Below, one piece after another: positions 1-7,391 of a DNA stretch of 64,000 bases (its first letter is position 1; every line of letters starts with the position of its first letter). The stretch spans positions 62,001-126,000 of the forward strand of contig NZ_QAAE01000010.1 in NCBI RefSeq assembly GCF_003046585.1, in the 5' to 3' direction. This stretch comes from Nitrosomonas aestuarii (GTDB taxonomy: Bacteria; Pseudomonadota; Gammaproteobacteria; Burkholderiales; Nitrosomonadaceae). Under the pieces are notes generated by a model that had not been told where the DNA came from, did no database searches, and saw only the letters and a list, made by a program, of their open reading frames with translations. A program made the position numbers and the translations under genes.

Positions 1-253
1 TGCTAATATACATGATCGAAGCGGAAAAAAATCAGCTCAACTAACAGGTCTTCCAAAGCACAATTTTTTTGCAAAAGATATTACTTTTGGTCTACGGTGG
101 GAATTCGCCCGTAATTTCCTGGTTGCCGCCGACTATCACAGAATACACGGAACCGGCTGGTTGTCGCCAACAGACAACCCTCAACTATTTCAGGGCTCAG
201 AGGGGGACGCCAATTGGGACTTAATTACCGTCATGTTTTCTTATCGTTTTTGA
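1..253 (+). CDS. C-terminal part of an outer-membrane beta-barrel protein (partial)
   Basis: The window opens inside a reading frame whose first full codon is at position 2 and which ends with TGA at 251-253, giving about 83 residues. The peptide has alternating hydrophobic and polar strands with many aromatic residues, and it ends in ...MFSYRF. A terminal Phe on a final amphipathic strand is the usual signal for insertion of barrel proteins into the outer membrane. I infer a porin-like or other barrel protein; the family cannot be named from this fragment. The N-terminus lies outside the window. Confidence 0.6.
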   Translation, partial: ANIHDRSGKKSAQLTGLPKHNFFAKDITFGLRWEFARNFLVAADYHRIHGTGWLSPTDNPQLFQGSEGDANWDLITVMFSYRF

Positions 254-406
254 CATAAATAACCTGTTATAAAAAAGTGCGGAAGTTGAAAATAACCTGC
301 CGCAACGTTTTTTCCTGAGTCTGCGTTGAAACCTCTATAACATAAACAAAAAGCCTATTCTGTGTTTTTTCAATAATTTCAATATACTATTGGCTGATAC
401 ACTGTG

Positions 407-436
407 TTGACACATCTGTTCATCACCTAATATCAC
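407..436 (+). promoter_or_regulatory. Candidate sigma-70 promoter for the terpene synthase gene
   Basis: A perfect TTGACA at 407-412 is followed after 18 bases by TATCAC at 431-436, about 23 bases before the ATG at 459. The -35 is consensus and the -10 is poor. It is the best promoter-like pair in the 205-base gap. Confidence 0.35.
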
Positions 437-458
437 GATAAAACATGAGGTTCTAATT

Positions 459-1466
459 ATGACAAATGAAAAAATAACCCTCCCACACCTTACCTGTCCA
501 TTTCCAGAGAAAATAAGTCCTTATGCCGATCAAGTTCATGAACATACACTTGAATGGGTCAAAGATTATAAGCTTGTAACAGAAGAAAGGGCCTATGAGC
601 GGCTGCGATTATCCAAATTTGGTCGATTGGCCGCACGGGCCTACCCTGATGCAGCTCTGGATCGGCTAGAAATCATTTCTGACTGGAATACCTGGTTATT
701 TGTTATTGATGATCAATGTGATGAAAGTGGACTCGGAAAACTTCCTGATCAGCTTTCAGCGTTACACAACCGATGCCTCGAAATTCTTTCCGGTCATCAA
801 CTCAAATTTGAAGATATCCCGTTAATCCATGCACTTCATGATATTTACAATCGACTTAACCCGGTTTCATCGCAAGCCTGGATGATACGGTTTGCCAAAA
901 GTGCGTCTGAATATTTTGAAGCGACTTTCTGGGAATCACAGAATCGCTTCCATAATCGTTGGCCAGATACAGACTCTTATATCCTGATGCGCCCTTTTAG
1001 CGGTGGTCTTTATACTGATATTGAATTAATAGAAATTGCCGAAGAGATTAATATACCCTGTATCGCACGCGCGCATCCACGCCTGACAGAACTCGCAAAT
1101 CTTACCAACAATGTGGTTTGCTGGTCCAACGATATTATTTCGTTAGCTAAAGAAAAAGCACATGGCGACATGCATAATATGGTGATGGTTATGCAACATG
1201 AGTTGAATATTAGCTTGCAAGAATCGCTGAATCTAGTCAAAAAACTGATTGATGCACAGATTCAACAATTTCAAGCACATGAAAAGCAGTTACCCGAATT
1301 TCCTGAATCATCCAGTCGCGATATAAACAAATATGTTGCGGTACTGCGATCATGGATGAGAGGCAATCTGGACTGGGCATATGAGTCGGGACGCTACAGC
1401 ACGCCACAAAACACTGATGAACCTTCAATAAAAAGCACATGTCTAGAATTAGACAGATCAAGTTAA
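459..1466 (+). CDS. Class I terpene synthase (sesquiterpene-cyclase-like)
   Basis: A protein of 335 residues, the normal length for a single-domain bacterial class I terpene synthase. Both metal-binding motifs are visible: DDQCD at residues 84-88 (aspartate-rich DDxxD) and NDIISLAKE at 224-232 (the NSE triad, N224/S228/E232). An Arg-Tyr pair lies near the C-terminus, as in this family. Such enzymes ionise a prenyl diphosphate, usually farnesyl diphosphate, with three magnesium ions and cyclise it in the cytoplasm. The product cannot be told from sequence. The gene stands alone: no methyltransferase, P450 or prenyltransferase lies next to it, so a plain terpene is more likely than 2-methylisoborneol. 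A possible promoter is at 407-436. Confidence 0.85.
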   Translation: MTNEKITLPHLTCPFPEKISPYADQVHEHTLEWVKDYKLVTEERAYERLRLSKFGRLAARAYPDAALDRLEIISDWNTWLFVIDDQCDESGLGKLPDQLSALHNRCLEILSGHQLKFEDIPLIHALHDIYNRLNPVSSQAWMIRFAKSASEYFEATFWESQNRFHNRWPDTDSYILMRPFSGGLYTDIELIEIAEEINIPCIARAHPRLTELANLTNNVVCWSNDIISLAKEKAHGDMHNMVMVMQHELNISLQESLNLVKKLIDAQIQQFQAHEKQLPEFPESSSRDINKYVAVLRSWMRGNLDWAYESGRYSTPQNTDEPSIKSTCLELDRSS

Positions 1467-1539
1467 TTTGAATAATTCCCGGGAAAATGGAAAAATAAAA
1501 TGCAATTGAAACATCAGCTTGTCCTTCTGGTTTGTGATC

Positions 1540-3093
1540 ATGCCCACGCCCTTCAGTTTCAGTGAAATTTCCCTTGCCAGCCTGTCGGACTCAAATTCTG
1601 TCAATTCACTTATATTGGGGTTTCGTTGGAAGAATCCAGTAATTTCTTTTAGTTTTCCTGATAACGATGCCAGATGGTCTGCTGATCCATTTACAGGCTA
1701 CGGCCCTGGAGAGGAACCGTGGAGCGCTTCCTATACACCACTTTCATTTTCCAATCAATCCGACTTCCTCATCGCACTGCAGCAATGGGAAAATGTCGCA
1801 AATATTGATTTCAATTTTATCGATGAGTCTGATAATTCTGTTGGCGATATTCGAATAGCCTATACTGAAGTCAGAGAACTTGATAATGCTGAAGCTTGGG
1901 CCTATTTGCCTGCTAACGGTGTTTGGAGTGGCGACATCTGGATCAACAAATCAGGTAACAGCGCCGTCAATGAATGGACCAGAGGTGATTTTTCTTTTTT
2001 GACCGTATTACATGAAATTGGACACGCACTCGGTCTTCAGCACCCATTTGAAGACTCAAGTTTTTCAATCGCAGAAGATACTATGTCTGCCACTATCATG
2101 AGTTATTCTGCCTTACCGGGAAATCAAAATTCTATTTTTGATTTTTATCCTACCACACCTATGCCGCTGGATATAAAGGCCATCCAACATCTATACGGAG
2201 CAAACCAGGCCTTTCATATCGGCAACGACATCTACCACTATACGGATGACAGCACATACCACCAGACAATATGGGACAGCGCCGGAACAGACTCAATCAG
2301 TTACACGGGTAACCAAGCAGCATTCATCCAATTAGAAGAAAGTCAAGGATCATACATTGGCCATTCTATTCATGCCACCAGCAGATTAGACAGTGCTATC
2401 GTCCCCAATATCTGGATTGCTTATGACACAGTGATTGAGAATGCCAGCGGTGGCCAAAATAATGATGTTCTTTTTGGCAATCAATATGACAACTCTCTAT
2501 CAGGTAATGATGGCAATGATACTTTTATGGGCCTGGAAGGTAACGATATCATAATGGGGGGTGCTGGAATTGACGAAGCTTTATTTGATGGAAAGCTCAG
2601 CGACTATACAATAAAAAAGAATGATGAAGAATTCTCCATTCAACATCTGACGGGAAATAATGGTCTTGATAAGCTGATCAGTATTGAACGTTTATCTTTC
2701 GATGACATGGGCCTTGCACTTGATCTAGATGGTTCTTCAGGACAAATTGCCAAGCTCTTGGGTGTTGTTTTTGGCGCTTCATCAGTGAACGATAAGCATT
2801 TTGTAAAAATTGGCCTATCTCTCATTGATAACGGCATAAGCAGTGAGCAACTCACCTCTGCCGCGCTTGATGCTGCTGGCGTGCATAGCCATGATTCGAC
2901 TGTAACACTGCTATGGCGCAATTTATTCGGCAATGACCCGACAACTGAAGAAAAACAACCTTATGTTAATCTCCTCAACAGTAACAACTTTTCAGCTGTC
3001 GAATTGACTCTATTTGCAGCAAATACTTCTTTCAATGCAGATAATATTGATCTCATTGGCTTAATGCAAAACGGAATTGAATTCAGCCTGTAA
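1540..3093 (+). CDS. Serralysin-like M10 metalloprotease with RTX repeats
   Basis: A secreted zinc metalloprotease of about 517 residues. The frame is also open from a TTG at 1519, but the ATG at 1540 is the first normal start; residue numbers here count from the TTG. The zinc site HEIGHALGLQH at 165-175 fits HExxHxxGxxH, and the Met-turn MSYS starts at 194. Residues about 310-355 hold glycine/aspartate-rich calcium-binding nonapeptide repeats (GNDGND, LEGND). The last 110 residues resemble the DUF4214 region seen at the end of such proteins. There is no N-terminal signal peptide, in keeping with type I secretion through a C-terminal signal, but no ABC/HlyD/TolC genes are nearby. Substrate unknown. 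Confidence 0.8.
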   Translation: MPTPFSFSEISLASLSDSNSVNSLILGFRWKNPVISFSFPDNDARWSADPFTGYGPGEEPWSASYTPLSFSNQSDFLIALQQWENVANIDFNFIDESDNSVGDIRIAYTEVRELDNAEAWAYLPANGVWSGDIWINKSGNSAVNEWTRGDFSFLTVLHEIGHALGLQHPFEDSSFSIAEDTMSATIMSYSALPGNQNSIFDFYPTTPMPLDIKAIQHLYGANQAFHIGNDIYHYTDDSTYHQTIWDSAGTDSISYTGNQAAFIQLEESQGSYIGHSIHATSRLDSAIVPNIWIAYDTVIENASGGQNNDVLFGNQYDNSLSGNDGNDTFMGLEGNDIIMGGAGIDEALFDGKLSDYTIKKNDEEFSIQHLTGNNGLDKLISIERLSFDDMGLALDLDGSSGQIAKLLGVVFGASSVNDKHFVKIGLSLIDNGISSEQLTSAALDAAGVHSHDSTVTLLWRNLFGNDPTTEEKQPYVNLLNSNNFSAVELTLFAANTSFNADNIDLIGLMQNGIEFSL

Positions 3094-3143
3094 GCATATA
3101 TACTTTTCAAATAAACAACTTATTATGCGTTGTCCAGAATTCA

Positions 3144-3983
3144 TCACAACATATCATTGTGCCCGCCCAAAGCGCCTTTACGATATAAGGCGGAAATGTC
3201 CATCATAAACGCAACGCTGCAATGAACAAATACGCCCATCCATATATTGCGACTTTTCAGACTCATATAACCCAAAACCAAACCTGCAATAATGGCCGCG
3301 ACGGTTTCCGGCATTGGTTTACCAAAATGAATCATACAGTAGGGTACCATCATGAAGAAAATGGCGTAAAAACCGAATCTATGCTTGGTACCATGCAAAA
3401 TAAATCCTCGAAAAAGGAACTCCAAGGCAATAAACTGCAGAAAATAAAAAAACTCCCAGATAAAGAATTTTGGAAATAAACTGTCACCCGGCGCAACTTT
3501 ATAAAATGGATACATTTTCAGGAAACTTTCTGTCGCAGAAAAATAAATAACTAATGGCAACATGACAACCAGCATCAAAACATACAGCCGATAGTACTTA
3601 AATGCATCTTTAAAACACATGCCGTAGTCTGAGAAACTTTCTCTAAATATCCACTTGATACAAATTGCCGGCAAAATAAGATAGAAAAAAATCACCACAG
3701 ACGCCCAGTAAAGTGGTCGATAAAACCCGGCATCTGAATGGGTTGTCATGATTCTCTGAAACTGCTGAGCCTGATCAATAAAACCCAGATCACGGAGAAT
3801 TGAAACAACAAATTTGTAATCCCCGAAATAGTATGCAAAAGTAAGCACGAAAACGGTAATCACACAAATAAGTATCATCTTAAAATCAATACTTCTTAAA
3901 TTTTGTTGCAATGACCTGTATGAATAATTTTCAGTTCTTACAAATGTGCTGAAAAAAGTAAAAAAAGTTCTCTTAGTAAACAT
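3144..3983 (-). CDS. CPBP-family intramembrane protease-like protein
   Basis: A 279-residue protein with about seven hydrophobic segments. The C-terminal half carries the CPBP (Abi/CAAX protease-like) pattern: LEFLFRG near residue 190, a histidine in CMIHFG about 25 residues on, and a late HCSVAF segment. The usual motif 1 is EExxxR; here only one glutamate is present, so catalytic competence is uncertain. It points towards the protease gene 1519-3093, so the two genes converge. Its substrate is unknown; many CPBP proteins are peptide-processing or immunity-like membrane proteins. Confidence 0.6.
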   Translation of the reverse strand: MFTKRTFFTFFSTFVRTENYSYRSLQQNLRSIDFKMILICVITVFVLTFAYYFGDYKFVVSILRDLGFIDQAQQFQRIMTTHSDAGFYRPLYWASVVIFFYLILPAICIKWIFRESFSDYGMCFKDAFKYYRLYVLMLVVMLPLVIYFSATESFLKMYPFYKVAPGDSLFPKFFIWEFFYFLQFIALEFLFRGFILHGTKHRFGFYAIFFMMVPYCMIHFGKPMPETVAAIIAGLVLGYMSLKSRNIWMGVFVHCSVAFMMDISALYRKGALGGHNDML

Positions 3984-4355
3984 CTTTTTAATCTATACCA
4001 AAAACAAATTATAGAAAACACAGATAGATATCAGAGAGCCAGTCTTGCCAGCTTAATACTCAGTCAACTGAGAAATGACGGTGCACAAGTATTTACCGGC
4101 AATCTTTATTAAATTTAATTTTTTACAAATTTATATTTAGTCACCTCTTAAACAGCTTGTTCTTCCGTTTAAGAAGTTCTGTTTCCATGAGTATCCTGTT
4201 TTACCGAAATTGCTGTAACCGCAGCAATCGTTGAGGTACTGCCAAGTGACTACTCTCTTCAATCGTTTCCTCGGATTTTAGCGAATTGCCATTCCGAATA
4301 AAAGCGCCTTGCTTATACCGACACAACAATATGATTGCAATGAATAATTCAGGAC
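3984..4355. other. Intergenic stretch with no supported gene
   Basis: An AT-rich gap upstream of the CPBP gene. I see no open frame with a start signal. The sequence next to 4356 may hold the last residues of the decayed DUF4126 gene. Confidence 0.5.
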
Positions 4356-4827
4356 TTACCATAAGCCACCTGTTACCAGAATATCCTCAGATATGGACGC
4401 ATACCAATTCGTTACAGGCTTTGATGAAGCGTTAGCAAGTAATCTTGCGCTGGAATAACTAGTGACTTGTCACGGCAATAGTTCCTCACGAAACCCTTGC
4501 TGCAACTACCAATACTGGCGTAACACTACCCCTATTGTACCTGCAGCCAACATGACATGAACAAGTATACGGATGAAAGTGCGAACAGCATACCAAAAAG
4601 AATCGACACCAGGTATTTTGTCGACGAAGAATTCAACGAAATATATTATCCCGCCGCACCAGTCACCAGTGGACTTTCAAGTGCCGAAATTCTGGAGGCA
4701 AATTAAAATAACCCGCCACTCCTCCTAGACCCAACAGCAATAAAACAGCATATGAATTAATGCCACTGGCCCATGATATTCCCATTAATATCGCCTGTGT
4801 TGCCAGTATGGCTTCATGATTGTCCAT
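4356..4827 (-). pseudogene. Decayed DUF4126 membrane protein gene
   Basis: Reading the minus strand from an ATG at 4827, the first 46 codons encode a typical DUF4126 N-terminus (ILATQAILMGISWASGINSY, then a glycine-rich membrane segment and LPPEF). The frame then breaks at TGA. The continuation appears in other frames: YFVEFFVDKIPGVDSFWYAV and TFIRI, and later KPVTNWYASISEDILVTGGLW ending at TAA 4356. At least two frameshifts separate the pieces. The order and content match one ancestral gene of about 180 codons, so this is a relic rather than several small genes. Family recognition is from memory. Confidence 0.65.
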
Positions 4828-4999
4828 ATAAAATATTTTTCATTGGAAGTCAGTGTTTGTAATTATGCATCCTCATTTCGGCAGTACATATTTCACAAAT
4901 CATTACACATTCTATCAATTGCTAATACACGCGCTCTCCTTTAGTTTGGCAGTCAGAAATTATTGTTCTGTTTTTTCAATTGGCATCAAAGCGAGCAGC

Positions 5000-5026
5000 T
5001 TAAGAAACACATTTCCTGGCCGATAA
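5000..5026 (+). promoter_or_regulatory. FliA (sigma-28)-type promoter for the chemotaxis operon
   Basis: TTAAGAAA at 5000-5007, 11 bases, then a perfect GCCGATAA at 5019-5026. This fits the flagellar sigma factor consensus TAAAGTTT-N11-GCCGATAA in spacing and in the whole -10 element. It lies 55 bases before the ATG at 5082 and would place the EAL-HDOD gene and the che genes under flagellar control. Confidence 0.7.
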
Positions 5027-5081
5027 TCAATAGCATATGTTTGCTTGCATAAAAAACCGATGACCTATGACGGAGATCTGA

Positions 5082-6326
5082 ATGGAGAAAATTTTTCTTG
5101 GTAAACAACCCATACTTGACAGGAATAAAAATCTAGTTGCATTTGAATTACTTTTCAGAACAAATGAAACGGCAGAAACTGCTGATTTTGAGGATGATTT
5201 GTCTGCCACAGCAAATGTCATTGTGAATGCTTATGGTAATTTGGGCATACAAAATGTCCTAGGTCAACAACGCGGATTCATCAATGTAAATAAAGAATTC
5301 ATAATGAGTGATGTTATAGGCTTGTTACCCAATAAGCATGTTGTTTTAGAGATAGATAGCTCAAAACAATTAGATAATGAACTCATAGCACAATGTACCG
5401 AATTAAAAAAAGCTGGCCATCAATTCGCACTTGATGGTGTGGTTTCACTGAATGAAGACCTTCAACGTATTCTGCCAGTTATCAATATTATAAAAATTGA
5501 TGTTTCGAATTTAGCAGAAAAAGAACTGGTTAACCTTGTTAATCATTTTAAACGTTGGCCTGTCCTGCTGCTTGCAGAAAAAGTGGAAACTCATGAGTTG
5601 GCTAATCAATGCATGGAGCTCGGCTTTGAGATGTTTCAAGGTTATTTCTACGCAAAACCTGAAAAAATTTCAGGAAAGCGTGCTGATCCCGCCAAGTTAT
5701 CACTTTTGAAATTGTTAACACTTGTAATGAGTGACAGTGATATAGAGGAAATTGATAAAGAGTTCAAACGTCAACCTGGACTAAGCTACAACCTGATGCG
5801 CATGGTGAATTCTGTTGCCTGCGGATTGCCGCAAAAAGTCAATTCCATTAAGCAGTCAATCATGTTGCTGGGACGCAAACAATTGCAGCGCTGGATTCAG
5901 CTTCTACTTTATACAACCGAAAGTTCCAGCAACAGTGACAGTATGGCAAATGCACTGCTGCAAACCGCCGCAGCACGTGGAAAGCTGATGGAACTTATTG
6001 CAACGGTTGAACGCCCGCACGACAAAAATCATCAGGAAAGAGCTTTCATGGTCGGTATTTTGTCTTTATTAGATACAGTTCTCGGAATAGACATGCAACA
6101 AATTATCAATAAATTAGGCATACCGGAAGATATGAGCCAAGCATTACTGAGCCGGGAAGGTCGTCTGGGTCAGGAACTAAAATTGATTGAGGCCAATGAA
6201 ACTGGCGAAGTAACCATTATTCGATCGCTATTGAAAGAATTGGGATTCTTAGATCTGGGTGAATTAACCAACCTGGAACTTGAAGCATTAGGCTGGGTGA
6301 ACAGGATTGGCGAGGCAACTAATTAG
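5082..6326 (+). CDS. EAL-HDOD domain signalling protein
   Basis: A 414-residue protein. Residues 1-200 form an EAL-like domain, but the signature is degenerate (FELLFR at the position of EALxR), so c-di-GMP hydrolysis is doubtful. Residues about 205-400 form an HDOD domain (KEFKRQPGLSYNLMRMVNS, then IKQSIMLLGRKQLQRW), a module related to HD phosphodiesterases that usually lacks metal ligands and works in signalling. The gene is first in the chemotaxis operon, directly behind a FliA-type promoter, with the next gene 40 bases on. I infer a role linking c-di-GMP or stress signals to motility; this is not shown by the sequence. Confidence 0.8.
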   Translation: MEKIFLGKQPILDRNKNLVAFELLFRTNETAETADFEDDLSATANVIVNAYGNLGIQNVLGQQRGFINVNKEFIMSDVIGLLPNKHVVLEIDSSKQLDNELIAQCTELKKAGHQFALDGVVSLNEDLQRILPVINIIKIDVSNLAEKELVNLVNHFKRWPVLLLAEKVETHELANQCMELGFEMFQGYFYAKPEKISGKRADPAKLSLLKLLTLVMSDSDIEEIDKEFKRQPGLSYNLMRMVNSVACGLPQKVNSIKQSIMLLGRKQLQRWIQLLLYTTESSSNSDSMANALLQTAAARGKLMELIATVERPHDKNHQERAFMVGILSLLDTVLGIDMQQIINKLGIPEDMSQALLSREGRLGQELKLIEANETGEVTIIRSLLKELGFLDLGELTNLELEALGWVNRIGEATN

Positions 6327-6365
6327 CAGAAGCAATGAAGATTGATAAAAACCTACTGGTAAAAC

Positions 6366-6941
6366 ATGACAGACAAAGCGCCCGAAAATGATGAGTTGAG
6401 TTTGCATTCAGGTACCGAGCTTGAGACTGACGTTAACAACAGAATCTATAACGTAGCGGTAGATGAATACTTTTTAAATATCAAAAGTGAATTGAATCAG
6501 ATTGATCGACTAGTAAACGACGCAGTCACGCATCTAATGATCAATTTTGAATATATCAATGAACTATCAAAATCTCAACATGAAGCAATTCTGGACATTA
6601 AAAAACTATCGGCATCCAGGAATAACAAATCGGTTCTGGAGTTACTTAATAAGCAAATAGTGATTACCGATAAAAATGAGCAAGAACTTCAATCTGTACT
6701 GACCGCTTTGCAGTTTGGCGATTTAGTTTCTCAACTACTTGCGCACACGACAAAGCAAATTGACACATTAAAAAATACTTTGCAACATATTGATTATATT
6801 AGAAACACAAGTGATAGCGAGAAATATAAACAGGGAAACAACAATGAAATTTCTATGGCAGTGCAACTGGCTGTAACAAAAAAAACAAATAAGCCAGTCG
6901 TGCAGCATGAAGTACAAAAAGGCGAAATAGAGCTATTTTAA
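6366..6941 (+). CDS. CheZ-like chemotaxis protein (putative CheY-P phosphatase)
   Basis: A largely helical 191-residue protein with no signal peptide. The stretch LQFGDLVSQLLAHT (115-128) resembles the CheZ active-site helix, where an Asp and a Gln four residues later (D143 and Q147 in E. coli CheZ) attack phospho-CheY; here they would be D119 and Q123. The protein ends in KGEIELF, and CheD in this cluster ends almost the same way (GGEVELFS). It sits between the EAL-HDOD gene and cheY, 76 bases before cheY. No other CheZ, CheC or CheX is in the cluster. I infer a remote CheZ homologue. The alternative is an uncharacterised helical partner of chemotaxis proteins. Confidence 0.5.
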   Translation: MTDKAPENDELSLHSGTELETDVNNRIYNVAVDEYFLNIKSELNQIDRLVNDAVTHLMINFEYINELSKSQHEAILDIKKLSASRNNKSVLELLNKQIVITDKNEQELQSVLTALQFGDLVSQLLAHTTKQIDTLKNTLQHIDYIRNTSDSEKYKQGNNNEISMAVQLAVTKKTNKPVVQHEVQKGEIELF

Positions 6942-7017
6942 TCGTTTACATTGAGATTTTAATTTTTAGATTTCAAGCTATATTCATTTAATTAGCACAA
7001 GGAGCAAGTAGATAAAT

Positions 7018-7383
7018 ATGGGCAAGACAATTCTGACTGTGGATGATTCGGTTTCAATTCGCCAAATGATTTCATTCACTTTAAAAGGTGCAGGCTATGA
7101 AGTAACAGAAGCAGTTGACGGTCAAGACGCGCTGGATAAAGCCCAACGTGAAACTTTTAATCTTGTATTAACCGATATCAACATGCCTCGCATGGACGGA
7201 CTGAAATTGCTTGAGAAACTGAGAGGCTTAACGCCTTACAAAACCATACCAATCCTAATGTTAACAACTGAGTCTTGCAGTGAGATGAAAGCCAGAGGCA
7301 GAGATGCCGGAGCAACCGGGTGGTTGGTTAAGCCGTTCAATCCCAAAAGTCTACTGGAAATCATTAGCCAGGTTACAAAATAA
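7018..7383 (+). CDS. cheY: Chemotaxis response regulator CheY
   Basis: A single receiver domain of 121 residues. The acidic pair D9/D10, the phosphorylated D53 (LTDINMP), T83/T84 and K105 (VKPF) are all in place. It should take phosphate from CheA and act on the flagellar motor or another output. A good ribosome site (AAGGAGCAAG) lies upstream. cheA follows 8 bases after the stop, so the two are co-transcribed. Confidence 0.93.
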   Translation: MGKTILTVDDSVSIRQMISFTLKGAGYEVTEAVDGQDALDKAQRETFNLVLTDINMPRMDGLKLLEKLRGLTPYKTIPILMLTTESCSEMKARGRDAGATGWLVKPFNPKSLLEIISQVTK

Positions 7384-7391
7384 ATTTAAAA

